The translations under genes were made by a program, and so were the position numbers. Shown piece by piece: positions 1-8,303 of a stretch of DNA of 64,000 nt. Each line of letters starts with the position of its first letter. Positions within the stretch are counted from its first letter, which is position 1. Below the pieces are notes generated by a model. It worked only from the letters and a program-made list of their open reading frames with translations, had not been told where the DNA came from and did not search any database. Source of the stretch: Thiothrix sp. (GTDB lineage Bacteria > Pseudomonadota > Gammaproteobacteria > Thiotrichales > Thiotrichaceae); the NCBI GenBank assembly GCA_008015155.1, contig SSFA01000008.1, forward strand, positions 310,001 to 374,000. Direction: 5' to 3'.

Positions 1-40
1 CACCGCAAAGAGCTTAGAAAGCAAACTATTGAGTGTGAAG

Positions 41-1711
41 CTACCTAGCTCTTAAAGCCTGATAACTCGTACCTAATGTAATACTATCAATAGTGCCACA
101 CCCCTCTACCTCGATCATAGAATCCTCAGTGCGCCGACAATCGGTAAGCCTGAAAGGTTCACAATCAAGACGCTGCTCTTCATCAATCAGTGTAGGTGTG
201 CGGCAATCGGTATCATAATAGCGAAACACTACATGGGAGCCGGGACGTAGATGAACCTCCGCAGCCGTATAAGTCGCACTGGAATTAACATCTTCAATCG
301 ACGGTCGATAAAAGAACGGACAGCATGGCTGTTCAAGACTCTCAGCCTCTTTGTGGTTACCAACTGCCATTTCCTCCCAGTCCCAACGATAAACCACACC
401 TTCTTTTGCCCAATATACCGCATCGCTGGCGCGCATAGTGGTCGCACCGATAATAAGACCACCCAAGTTAAGACCAACCAGATCAGAGTTTTCATTGTTT
501 GCATACACACCATCTCCAAACTCAAACAGAAAAGCATCTACTTCTGTGGACATCACATAAGCATCATCATGTACAACACCTGTGAGTGTTTCTGGCTTTA
601 ACCGTCGCCACTGATCTCTATTAAACCAAGGGGATGTAATGGCTTGAGCCTCACTACCATGTAATAAAACTAAGCCAGCATCTGAGGCATAGACCACCCC
701 TTGATAGCCTACTGAAACACTTTGAATAGAAACTAAAGGCAGATATTTATTAATTAAATTCCGTTGAAGTTGTACACCTGAATCTTGTAATTGAACGCGA
801 TAGTGGATAGGAAAATAATCGGTCAGCACATAAACATCATCTTTATGCACCTCTAAGCGCAGAGGCTTACCCCAGACACTACGAATCTTTCTACGTCGAC
901 TCTTACCCCAGCTCATAGGATCACCGGGATAGGTGTACCAAAGCTCATCATTCGCTAATCCCACCATGACCCCTGATTCTGTCATCCGCAGAGAATGCAA
1001 ATTATTAGGTGGACAACCCGATTCATGTAGCATGGGGTCGGCAGGTTCGCACTGATCAAACTTCAATTTGTTGGTAAATTCTGTTGCTGTGGTTTCTCCT
1101 ACAAAGAGCCACGCATCATTAATAGGCGTTTCAACCTCACCAAATTTCAAACCCGACTCAGCACGGTAAATCCTAAATCCATAAAAACAATCACCCTCAG
1201 CCGTCAACCCTGATAGCTTGACTTCACTATCACTGCAAACTGACAGGAGTTGTGTGGGTGGAGACAAGGCGCTTTCAAAAACGCGATTACCAACCTTTTT
1301 AAGACGGGTATAGGAATAGGCCACATAACGCGCTTTGTCATTGTCACAGATTGTAAACGCTGCTTTTGGTGCTGTTTTTGGACAGGGTACGCACCAAGTA
1401 CAGGACTTGCCTTGGCAGAGTTCAGCAAATGTTGCTATCTGTGGAGCACCATCACCGGTGATGTAAACGAGATTACAATCAATAACTATATCCACCTTCG
1501 TGGGCCATGTTAGGCAAGGGCAATCAGGAATAGGGGTAATCGACTGAATAGGCTGACCTACCTCGCAATGAATAGTCGGGCATGGGAAGTTACGAATGGT
1601 ACCATCCCATAACTTGGCATCAGTCACTGCTTCAGCATAGGTTGCTTCTTTTAAGCGAGAGTGTAGCCTAGGCGCTAAGCCTTTGAAGTTTCTTAGGTCT
1701 AATCTTGGCAT
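41..1711 (-). CDS. Large cysteine-rich phage virion protein, function unknown
   Basis: About 556 residues, the last gene of the leftward virion block in the window. No enzyme motif is visible. The middle part (about residues 230-450) reads as short beta-strands with WxxG/Y spacing, as in beta-propeller-like phage structural proteins. It has about 20 cysteines, several in CxxC or CxxxC spacing (for example KSCTWCVPC). The ATG at 1711 is chosen because GAGG lies 8 bases upstream and it overlaps the previous stop by only 13 bases; a start at 1744 is possible. By position downstream of capsid and connector candidates it may be a tail or stabilisation protein. Confidence 0.6.
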   Translation of the reverse strand: MPRLDLRNFKGLAPRLHSRLKEATYAEAVTDAKLWDGTIRNFPCPTIHCEVGQPIQSITPIPDCPCLTWPTKVDIVIDCNLVYITGDGAPQIATFAELCQGKSCTWCVPCPKTAPKAAFTICDNDKARYVAYSYTRLKKVGNRVFESALSPPTQLLSVCSDSEVKLSGLTAEGDCFYGFRIYRAESGLKFGEVETPINDAWLFVGETTATEFTNKLKFDQCEPADPMLHESGCPPNNLHSLRMTESGVMVGLANDELWYTYPGDPMSWGKSRRRKIRSVWGKPLRLEVHKDDVYVLTDYFPIHYRVQLQDSGVQLQRNLINKYLPLVSIQSVSVGYQGVVYASDAGLVLLHGSEAQAITSPWFNRDQWRRLKPETLTGVVHDDAYVMSTEVDAFLFEFGDGVYANNENSDLVGLNLGGLIIGATTMRASDAVYWAKEGVVYRWDWEEMAVGNHKEAESLEQPCCPFFYRPSIEDVNSSATYTAAEVHLRPGSHVVFRYYDTDCRTPTLIDEEQRLDCEPFRLTDCRRTEDSMIEVEGCGTIDSITLGTSYQALRAR

Positions 1712-2193
1712 GAACAGACCTCGCAGGTCGGTACATCCATGCATTTGTCTACGGTAAGAAACGTGATTCCCTTATTTTCATCAACTGATAATATTTGGTA
1801 GGTTCGATAAGTGACCGATCCGCACACATTACAAGGATTGCAGGTCTTTACTTGGCAATTATCAACCCCGAGATTATTGCAACCTTCAACCCGAGTTGTA
1901 TCAAAACAAAGGTTTTGACCTATAAAGAATTTTGCCCGACACGTTTCTTCGCAGCCAATCGTTAAATAGCCTTCGTAATACCCTCTATCCAAAGAGACGC
2001 TACTAATATCAACCGTCACCGATGGAAAATCATCAGTAATTTCAAAGTTATCTAGCACACAAGATTGAGAGCAGCCTTTGCGCTCTAGGGTAAAAGTAAT
2101 AGCACCCTCGGGCCTAACCGGTGGTCTATTAATATCCAGCGAGTTCTTAATAGAAAACTGAAGTGCCGTGGTTTGTGGTGGCAAGTAGATCAT
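1699..2193 (-). CDS. Small cysteine-rich phage structural protein
   Basis: 164 residues with about 14 cysteines (8.5 percent), most in the C-terminal half as paired CxxC motifs (CNPCNVC, CEVCSC). The N-terminal half looks like a beta-sandwich with few charged residues. A GGAG site 7 bases before the ATG supports the start, and the gene sits 3 bases after the preceding stop, so it is in the same operon as the connector candidates. No family recognised. A virion decoration or stopper role is inferred only from position. Confidence 0.6.
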   Translation of the reverse strand: MIYLPPQTTALQFSIKNSLDINRPPVRPEGAITFTLERKGCSQSCVLDNFEITDDFPSVTVDISSVSLDRGYYEGYLTIGCEETCRAKFFIGQNLCFDTTRVEGCNNLGVDNCQVKTCNPCNVCGSVTYRTYQILSVDENKGITFLTVDKCMDVPTCEVCSCQD

Positions 2194-2196
2194 GGC

Positions 2197-2925
2197 CTAA
2201 CTCCAAAAGGCATCAGCCATTTTTTTAGATATTCTTTGTCGCTGAGTTACACCTTGATTAGTTGCAAAAGCGCGACCCTTAGCAGCCCAGTGCGCTGACT
2301 CTTGCTCATACTTAGCAAAATAGGCTTTATCAGCCCAGTCCATGTCTTTCATGCCATAAAGCAATTTTAGTGCGTAACTAATAATAGCTCTGCGCCAACG
2401 CTGGCCCTGAAATTCAACGGGAACCGAACAATTATCGAACACTTTGGTATAGCTATAGGTAGCGCAAAATCCATTGACCGAGCTACCCACTGGCATAAAG
2501 GGAAGCTTTAATTCTTGGTTTTCTAGGTCATGCTTAAAACCAATAACTGAATACTCTATATCCATACTGCCACAGCTATTGCAGTCACTTTGGCGCTCAA
2601 GACAGCGCGTACTCCCACAAGCACTGACTGCTTCACTAGATACAACTAGCTTATGTATATGAATAAGCTCTCGGTCATCGGGAATAAAAAAAGGGATGGT
2701 ATTTACACCACACTCTAAATCAAAACAAAACTTATCCCTTAGCAGCGTAGAGTCTTGAGCAAAATACTGCGCAGCCTTTTTTACATAATGGATGATGACA
2801 TCATCAGGCGCTCGCCGATAATCTTGCTTTGGACTCGATACAAAGGGAATAATATCTGCAAGAAATGAGCTCCACTGCGTCTTGTCAGGTATTTTCGGTG
2901 AGGCTTTGCAGGGGTTAGTCGCCAT
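2197..2925 (-). CDS. Putative head-tail connector/adaptor protein
   Basis: 242 residues. The layout resembles phage adaptor proteins: a helical N-terminus (FLADIIPFVSSP, then an amphipathic helix around residues 44-60), a central beta region, and a C-terminal helical part with many basic residues. Its length equals that of the next gene, and it overlaps that gene's end by 11 bases. Cysteines cluster around residues 100-118. GGAGG lies just before the ATG. The role is inferred from size, position after the major capsid gene and helix-beta-helix layout. Confidence 0.5.
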   Translation of the reverse strand: MATNPCKASPKIPDKTQWSSFLADIIPFVSSPKQDYRRAPDDVIIHYVKKAAQYFAQDSTLLRDKFCFDLECGVNTIPFFIPDDRELIHIHKLVVSSEAVSACGSTRCLERQSDCNSCGSMDIEYSVIGFKHDLENQELKLPFMPVGSSVNGFCATYSYTKVFDNCSVPVEFQGQRWRRAIISYALKLLYGMKDMDWADKAYFAKYEQESAHWAAKGRAFATNQGVTQRQRISKKMADAFWS

Positions 2926-3643
2926 TGATCCTCCGCTTGGTCAACAAGAAATCATCTTCAAGTAGCGAATAATCCACCATAAACTTAGTGGTCATAGTGG
3001 TTAAATAAGCCTGCCAATGCGCTTCAGCTAGCTTTGGCATTGCACCATCTTTATGATCGATGCTATATAACCGAAATAGGGTATTATCGACAATCGCCTG
3101 AAATAGCTCACCGCACACAGTACAAGGTAGCTCAGGACCATCTAGTACCGTATTTGGAACGCAAGAAATAATGGCCTTAATACCAGCACGAGGCGGTGGA
3201 TGCTGAAAGCGAATACAGCAGGGACTGGTTTCAATTTGATCCCACCAGCCTGGGTTATATCCATCTAAGGGGCCTTCCCCATGAAAACAGTCTGGTGTAT
3301 CACAATCTGTGAAATAACAGCCTAAAAAATCTAGGCTGAAATTATCTTGCTCATCATCTTTATCTTCGATGATATTGCAGCTTTGGCCATCTACAGAAAT
3401 CACCCCGACGACTCGACAGCAGTCTTCACAAAAGCACTGTACGCAGGCGCACTCTTTAAGAGTAACTTCTTTATTGATAGCAAATAAATCGGGACGCAAA
3501 GCAAAGATAGAAGAAAGTGCTTCACGTAAAACTTTACGAATTACATCTTCTTTCCATACTTTCCAGTCGCCTTTATTAGACGAAAACTCATCGTTTATCC
3601 GACAACCAGCAATATGCTGCACTAAATCATCATAAGAGCACAT
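2915..3643 (-). CDS. Putative head-tail adaptor, extremely cysteine-rich
   Basis: 242 residues with 17 cysteines (7 percent). Six of them fall within 13 residues in an ECACVQCFCEDCC segment near residues 64-76. The helical N-terminus (EDVIRKVLREALSSIFALRPDLF) and helical C-terminus resemble the DUF6682-type phage adaptor layout, but this is a weak match by eye. It sits 2 bases after the preceding gene. The cysteine clusters look like metal-binding or disulfide positions and are unusual for a cytoplasmically assembled virion protein. Confidence 0.5.
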   Translation of the reverse strand: MCSYDDLVQHIAGCRINDEFSSNKGDWKVWKEDVIRKVLREALSSIFALRPDLFAINKEVTLKECACVQCFCEDCCRVVGVISVDGQSCNIIEDKDDEQDNFSLDFLGCYFTDCDTPDCFHGEGPLDGYNPGWWDQIETSPCCIRFQHPPPRAGIKAIISCVPNTVLDGPELPCTVCGELFQAIVDNTLFRLYSIDHKDGAMPKLAEAHWQAYLTTMTTKFMVDYSLLEDDFLLTKRRINGD

Positions 3644-3645
3644 GA

Positions 3646-4035
3646 TTAACCGGGCTGCTCATTACCAGATGATGCTGGTTCAGTAAGAGGTTTAGCACGT
3701 GTCACCGTCTTTTTTGGTTTTTTGACAGATGCTGCTTTTGCTGCTTTTGATTTACGAGGAAATTTAGTTACCGTAATAGCCTCTTTTACAGGTGCTGGTC
3801 TATCCTCTAGTGTAATACCCTGAGCCTCGCCGTAGATAGCAACCAACTCCTTCCATCGGCTTTCATCAGAAATACGCTCCCAGTCTAATCGCCCATGCTC
3901 TTGGTCATTAACAAATGTTTCAAGTCGACCGCGATTATCTGGATGACTAGTATCAGAGAGCATATCGAGCATTGGCGTTTGACCAGCCCACAGAACATTA
4001 GTCTTTGTATTTATATAGCCGTATGTTTGTTGCAT
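3646..4035 (-). CDS. Small phage protein with basic Ala/Lys-rich tail
   Basis: 129 residues. The first 80 residues are mixed and moderately acidic. Residues about 90-120 are a low-complexity stretch of K, A, P and T (for example KKPKKTVTRAKP), which would be flexible and could bind nucleic acid. No family recognised. It lies between the cysteine-rich protein genes, with a hairpin at 4069-4092 upstream separating it from the gene at 4102-4815. Confidence 0.5.
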   Translation of the reverse strand: MQQTYGYINTKTNVLWAGQTPMLDMLSDTSHPDNRGRLETFVNDQEHGRLDWERISDESRWKELVAIYGEAQGITLEDRPAPVKEAITVTKFPRKSKAAKAASVKKPKKTVTRAKPLTEPASSGNEQPG

Positions 4036-4068
4036 GACAGTTTACCTATTACCTATGTTTTATTGAAA

Positions 4069-4092
4069 AGCGCTCTCATTAAAAAGAGCGCT
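4069..4092 (-). terminator. Probable intrinsic terminator, leftward
   Basis: Inverted repeat AGCGCTCT/AGAGCGCT with an 8-base loop. Read leftward it is followed by TTTCAATAA. It lies after the stop of the gene at 4102-4815 and may lower transcription into the adaptor genes. Confidence 0.5.
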
Positions 4093-4101
4093 ATTGTTTA
4101 T

Positions 4102-4815
4102 TTAACAGCTTGCTTTAGTTAAGCATTGCTGATCACACTTCCAGCATGGCATGTTATTGCAGCAATCACCGACATTACCGCAGCCTTCAATGACTCTACG
4201 CATGCAGGTATCTTCTGTGAGTGCATGCACATCAATACCCATGCATGGAACTGGATTACAGTCATTACCCCAGTATTGATTACCTTCATCGTCTACATAG
4301 GGGAGCTTGGTAAACTCTAGCGATACCAGCAGAATAAAGCCGCCCTCAACACCAACAGGTTTAGCTAACCAGTCCTGCTTGGCCCAAACTTTTTCGTAAG
4401 CTTTAATGCCTTCGACTTTTTGAATTTCGGTCACTTCTTTGGTAGCACAATTAACTTTACTGACCTTGATATTGAACTCAACGCAGTTCTTTTCAGCGCA
4501 AGCTACCGACCACGCTATCCCTTTAAAGCCAACACCGGGGCCAACCCAACGAACAATTTCAAATGTTTCATCTTCAGGCGTTGGGCCAATATCCATTAGC
4601 TTTTGCTCTAAAGCACCATCTTCTAGCCCAGTATTAAAATGGATCTTTACCGCAGAGTTTTGCCGAATATCAATAGTATTGATACCCCAGCTTTTTTCCA
4701 TTTCATCACAAGGCGGCATAGCGGTCAGCAGTGCATCCTGTGCTGTCCAGTGCAGATTAACGATGGAACCATTACCATAGCTAGCCGGTTCCTGATCAAA
4801 TAAATAACGCGCCAT
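4102..4815 (-). CDS. Putative capsid decoration or virion protein with cysteine-rich tail
   Basis: 237 residues. It lies 3 bases after the major capsid gene, the common place for decoration or head-completion proteins. The body reads as beta-rich. The last 30 residues hold seven cysteines, including CC, CWKC and a C-terminal Cys, giving 14 in all. No family recognised. It is translated as part of the capsid operon. The tail could form disulfides or bind metal on the virion surface; this is inference. Confidence 0.5.
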   Translation of the reverse strand: MARYLFDQEPASYGNGSIVNLHWTAQDALLTAMPPCDEMEKSWGINTIDIRQNSAVKIHFNTGLEDGALEQKLMDIGPTPEDETFEIVRWVGPGVGFKGIAWSVACAEKNCVEFNIKVSKVNCATKEVTEIQKVEGIKAYEKVWAKQDWLAKPVGVEGGFILLVSLEFTKLPYVDDEGNQYWGNDCNPVPCMGIDVHALTEDTCMRRVIEGCGNVGDCCNNMPCWKCDQQCLTKASC

Positions 4816-4818
4816 GAC

Positions 4819-5796
4819 TTAACCCCCTGTTACCAATGGCTCAACACGCACCCACATAACACCTACTTTGCGCGGGTCAATGAGCTTTAAGCCAAAATGC
4901 CAATAAATGTCGATGTATTTATTTGAATCACCACGACCCCCTTCTTTGTAGTCAATGGCTACGTCATAGCCTGTCCATAGCGCATCATCATAGCCAAATA
5001 AAATTGGGTAGATCATGGCACCACCATCATTAATGACAGGCAGACAGCGTGACTTGATATACTCGACTTGATCAACTTGCCGTGAATCCCCCATCACTGG
5101 CGAGCTGCAAGTGTGGCACTGGCCGTTATAGTAATAAGCAGATAATCGGTCATTAAGAGCAATATTTTCCATATAGCCCTCAGCAACTACTGCATACATA
5201 GGACGACCTGTAGATGAGTAATTTAGCCCCATCTCAGACATGACTCGCTGCATGCCATAGTGCTGCCCCCACACCGTATCAGGGTTAGTGATCAGTGGGT
5301 TAGCCTGTGTCCCTAGATTGATATTACCGCTTCGGTATCCTGCATTAACTCCGCGATTTTTTGCGCTAGCCTCACCTATGATTGTTGCGAAGGCACGACT
5401 ATCAAAAGCCAGCATCGTATCTGCTTGATAGCTATCAATGACTTCCTGCACAAATGAAGGGTCATTCGCTTGGATTTTTTCCCAGTTACACTCTTCCCAA
5501 GCAAGAGATACCCCCATCTTGTCGCCAACCATGAATATCTGTTCACGCGGCATGCGCACAGTAACCGGTTTTAGAATACCGCCATACTCAACTTCTTGAG
5601 CGCGATTATGTGTTTCAAATTCGTGACGAATATTAAAAGCAGTACCGCACTTTCCGAATCCTTTGAATACAGAAATTCGCGGTAATATGCTTTTCTTTTT
5701 AATACCCATAATCTTTTCATTACGGATATATTGAATTGGGTTTAGGCTAGAGCCTACTGGAATAGGGGAAACCCCCGGTGCATATCGAGCGTTCAT
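4819..5796 (-). CDS. Putative major capsid protein
   Basis: 325 residues. Position right after a scaffold-like gene, size, and low-complexity-free alpha/beta character fit a HK97-fold major capsid protein. Features consistent with this are an N-arm of about 60 residues, a long central helix region (about residues 125-150, EVIDSYQADTMLAFDSRAFATIIGE) and a beta-rich C-terminus ending in a VRVEPLVTGG strand. Cysteines are fewer (five) than in neighbouring genes. No specific capsid family was recognised, so the call rests mainly on gene order: terL, portal, scaffold, capsid. Confidence 0.7.
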   Translation of the reverse strand: MNARYAPGVSPIPVGSSLNPIQYIRNEKIMGIKKKSILPRISVFKGFGKCGTAFNIRHEFETHNRAQEVEYGGILKPVTVRMPREQIFMVGDKMGVSLAWEECNWEKIQANDPSFVQEVIDSYQADTMLAFDSRAFATIIGEASAKNRGVNAGYRSGNINLGTQANPLITNPDTVWGQHYGMQRVMSEMGLNYSSTGRPMYAVVAEGYMENIALNDRLSAYYYNGQCHTCSSPVMGDSRQVDQVEYIKSRCLPVINDGGAMIYPILFGYDDALWTGYDVAIDYKEGGRGDSNKYIDIYWHFGLKLIDPRKVGVMWVRVEPLVTGG

Positions 5797-5799
5797 TAG

Positions 5800-6405
5800 T
5801 TACCCCCCGTATTTTTTTTCATATTCGGCATCAGTCATGCGCCCCTGCATCACTGCCAATAAATCTCTATCGGCATCGGATGAAGTAGGCAAACTCGACT
5901 GACTGTTAGAAGAAGCACGCGCTTTAGACGTGGTGATCTCTTGATTTTTTGGAATAGTCTCAGCACTTTCAGTAGCTGCATTGGCGTACTGCCGAAGACC
6001 TTCAATATCATTGTTTTGCTCAAACATTTTTCTAGCTTGGCCCCAGGTCAAAGAACCAAAACCAGATGGTTTTTTATCAAACTCCTCATTAGCGACAGCC
6101 CCGGGAATAATAGCCTGCATAAACTGACTGGCTTGCATATCATTTTGCTTAGCTATTCGATTGACTTGCTCAGTTAATCCCGTTAGTTGCTGCCCAAACT
6201 TTGACTGCATTTCTGCCATACTTTGCTTCAGCATAGCTTTTACAGCGGCTTCAGGATCAGTATCAAAATCGTAACGATCAGGCTGCTGATCTTGCTGTAA
6301 TTGAGGAACATGCTTAGCTAACAAATCAGGCAATGACTCTTCAAGCTGTCTACGCTGTGCAGCTAGCAAATCATCGCCCCACTTTTTTAAATCTTCAGGT
6401 GACAC
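5800..6405 (-). CDS. Putative capsid scaffolding protein
   Basis: 201 residues, highly charged and glutamine-rich, almost wholly helical. Residues about 60-110 form an amphipathic coiled-coil-like stretch (MLKQSMAEMQSKF... LTGLTEQVNRIAKQ). A flexible Ser/Thr-rich part follows, then a short conserved-looking C-terminal tail (MTDAEYEKKYGG). This composition and its place directly before the major capsid gene are typical of scaffold proteins of tailed phages. Confidence 0.65.
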   Translation of the reverse strand: MSPEDLKKWGDDLLAAQRRQLEESLPDLLAKHVPQLQQDQQPDRYDFDTDPEAAVKAMLKQSMAEMQSKFGQQLTGLTEQVNRIAKQNDMQASQFMQAIIPGAVANEEFDKKPSGFGSLTWGQARKMFEQNNDIEGLRQYANAATESAETIPKNQEITTSKARASSNSQSSLPTSSDADRDLLAVMQGRMTDAEYEKKYGG

Positions 6406-6622
6406 TAGACTTCTCCATTGTAATTAATTCAGAGGAGAGATTGAGAATAGATGCATAATTAGCCATAGCACTTCGCAATTGAGCATCTGTAAAACTTTCA
6501 TGGCTCATAGCAATGCCATTCAAGACACGCTGCGCTGATAAGCGCTTATGCCTCATGAATTTTACAAACCCATCATCAGCAGATAATCGTTCTCTCAGTG
6601 CTTTAACTTCATCAGTTGTCAT
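6395..6622 (-). CDS. Small helical phage protein
   Basis: 75 residues, predicted all-helical, no cysteine. It overlaps the scaffold start by 11 bases and the preceding gene by 4 bases, so it is translationally coupled. No family recognised. Its place before scaffold and capsid suggests a small head-assembly factor, but nothing in the sequence shows this. Confidence 0.5.
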   Translation of the reverse strand: MTTDEVKALRERLSADDGFVKFMRHKRLSAQRVLNGIAMSHESFTDAQLRSAMANYASILNLSSELITMEKSSVT

Positions 6623-6969
6623 GAAATACAGCCTTCTAAGAATTGAATGCCCAGCTCTTGTCTAGTGATCGTTGCCGTTTTTGATGCACCATCAAAACTC
6701 ACTAGCATGTACTTGCCTGGCTCTTGAATTTTGACAGTAGGTGTCTGCTGATTAAGAACTACAGGATTATCTTGCAGCTTATAGGGCATGGTAGTGATAG
6801 TATTTCCACAAGAGCCTGTCACGCGCATAACGTGATAGGCATCCTGCCAATCGCAAAAATCACCGCTTAACAAAACCGGCTTATCACGAATAGAAAACGA
6901 AACCGTTCCTTGCGGGCTTGTCGGCGATGTTAGTGCTATTTCATTTCCAGCTCTGTGCAGTTGTTCCAT
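6619..6969 (-). CDS. Small beta-rich phage protein
   Basis: 116 residues with a Thr/Val/Pro-rich beta pattern, like a single Ig-like or decoration domain (SPTSPQGTVSFSI, then KIQEPGKYMLVSFDG). It is the first gene of the scaffold/capsid transcription unit, because a terminator and a promoter-sized gap (6970-7107) lie before it. Function unknown. It may be a capsid cement protein. Confidence 0.5.
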   Translation of the reverse strand: MEQLHRAGNEIALTSPTSPQGTVSFSIRDKPVLLSGDFCDWQDAYHVMRVTGSCGNTITTMPYKLQDNPVVLNQQTPTVKIQEPGKYMLVSFDGASKTATITRQELGIQFLEGCIS

Positions 6970-7022
6970 ATCAATCTCTCTGTAACAAAGACCATGTTAC
7001 AGAACGACGATAGCAGCCAATT

Positions 7023-7040
7023 TTTTATGGATTTTATGGA
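7023..7040 (-). promoter_or_regulatory. Tandem TCCATAAAA motif before the capsid operon
   Basis: Two head-to-tail copies of TCCATAAAA (leftward reading), 54 bases or more upstream of the ATG at 6969 and just after a terminator. The same 9-mer recurs at four other phage loci on the same strand, so it may be a late promoter element. No clear -35 is visible. Confidence 0.35.
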
Positions 7041-7054
7041 AAGCATGCAGCAAA

Positions 7055-7078
7055 AAATAAACCCGCTGAAGCGGGCTT
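7055..7078 (-). terminator. Intrinsic terminator, leftward
   Basis: CCCGC/GCGGG stem with loop TTCA, followed leftward by a T-rich run (TTTATTTTTT). It closes the fibre-like gene unit at 7108-8292 and separates it from the capsid operon. Confidence 0.7.
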
Positions 7079-7107
7079 ATAAATTAATTAGCTCGATTAC
7101 TTTAAGA

Positions 7108-7656
7108 TTACTTTAAATAGACCCAGCGCCCGCCATCCCAAACAAAAATCGCATAGCGCAACGCAGTTGTCATCGTCAAAGCAGCAGTCATACTCGTATT
7201 CGTCGTATTAACTACTAAATTAAATGATGCATTATGAATTATGCTAAAAAACTTTCCGATACTAGATCCTACTGTCAGTGGCGGCAGAGTGATCGGTGTG
7301 GCATACGACCCGTCATAATCTCGATATCCGTCGTATGTAGCTGGCACAACATTGCTTACTAAATTAGCAGCCAATGCATAATTAGATGGAGTGTTAATAA
7401 ATCGCGGACTGTTATTTAGAATAATGTATTCGCCGACTCCAGTCCCATCGTTTTTATCTGCATCCCATAATAAAAAATCGCCTTTTTTGAAACTTTTACC
7501 AGCATCAGGTCGACCTGTTGGGACGGTAACATCATTATTAATCTGATAGATCACTCTAGCGTTAATAGTTGATGTGGTAGGAAGATCGGTGGATGAATTG
7601 ATTTCAGTTTTACTAAATAAATCTTCTACCGTCGCTATAATATAACCTGCGCTCAT
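7108..7656 (-). CDS. Putative tail fibre/appendage protein
   Basis: 182 residues, rich in Thr, Asn, Ser and Val, with no cysteine. The last part (MTTALRYAIFVWDGGRWVYLK) resembles the C-terminal tip motif of phage tail fibres and capsid spikes, where a Trp-Asp-Gly turn precedes a final strand. It is one of four adjacent genes between portal and scaffold that read as surface appendage parts. No family recognised with certainty. Confidence 0.5.
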   Translation of the reverse strand: MSAGYIIATVEDLFSKTEINSSTDLPTTSTINARVIYQINNDVTVPTGRPDAGKSFKKGDFLLWDADKNDGTGVGEYIILNNSPRFINTPSNYALAANLVSNVVPATYDGYRDYDGSYATPITLPPLTVGSSIGKFFSIIHNASFNLVVNTTNTSMTAALTMTTALRYAIFVWDGGRWVYLK

Positions 7657-7983
7657 TTAATCACCCCACAGATTATAAGTGGCTACGCCCGCAGGATACC
7701 CCGCTGGTCTAAAACGCATTTGAGTCAATGAAATACCATTTGTAGAATCATTGCCCCACGACTGTGAGGAACCCTTATAGATAGTTAAAGGCCACGTAGT
7801 TCCACTATCAAACGACACTTCAACATCGGCTGTTGAAGTTGGTGTAACTAGAATAGATACACTATGCTGAGCGCCAGTCGGCACAGAGTTAATAGTTGTA
7901 TTGCTTTTATAAGAAATACCCGTTGGCGTTTGCTTAATAATCGCTGCTGCTGGATAAGTACGAGCGCCAGTTAATGCAATCAT
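7657..7983 (-). CDS. Small beta-rich phage protein, appendage module
   Basis: 108 residues, abutting its neighbours (stop and start within 1 base). It has Thr/Ser/Pro-rich beta strands and a VSFDSGTTWPLTIYKG segment like a small jelly-roll or carbohydrate-binding-type fold. No charged catalytic signature. Probably a structural part of the same appendage as the two genes around it. Confidence 0.5.
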   Translation of the reverse strand: MIALTGARTYPAAAIIKQTPTGISYKSNTTINSVPTGAQHSVSILVTPTSTADVEVSFDSGTTWPLTIYKGSSQSWGNDSTNGISLTQMRFRPAGYPAGVATYNLWGD

Positions 7984-8292
7984 TTACTTCACCTTGGACT
8001 TAGGTTTATTTTTAATAGCATCAGACTTTGCTTTTTTATCGACCAGCTCTTTAGATAAACGCTCAATTTCAGCCGTTTCAAATTCAATATTTGCTTTACG
8101 CTCGGCAATATCACGCTCAAGCTGATCAGATTCAGCAATAATAGCAATCTCAGCATCAGCAATATCAGTAGCAGAGACACCAATCATCTGCTTTCCTAAA
8201 ACGCCTAAATCAACAGTGACTGTATTAGTTTTAGCATCATGCTTCACTTTTCCCTCGGCTACTAATCGAGCCGCTGTATTTTTATCAATCAT
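7984..8292 (-). CDS. Small coiled-coil phage protein
   Basis: 102 residues. Residues 1-45 hold a short beta region (NTVTVDLGVLGKQMIGV). Residues about 46-90 form a strong coiled coil with a heptad-like pattern (DQLERDIAERKANIEFETAEIERLSKEL), ending in a Lys-rich tail. The ATG lies 11 bases after the stop of the repeat protein gene. A trimeric stalk or connector for the neighbouring fibre-like proteins is plausible. Confidence 0.5.
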   Translation of the reverse strand: MIDKNTAARLVAEGKVKHDAKTNTVTVDLGVLGKQMIGVSATDIADAEIAIIAESDQLERDIAERKANIEFETAEIERLSKELVDKKAKSDAIKNKPKSKVK

Positions 8293-8303
8293 ATAAACCT
8301 CGA

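Noticed and set aside
1-40. Possible next leftward gene.
   Set aside because: Only 40 bases remain and no start codon with a ribosome site is seen.
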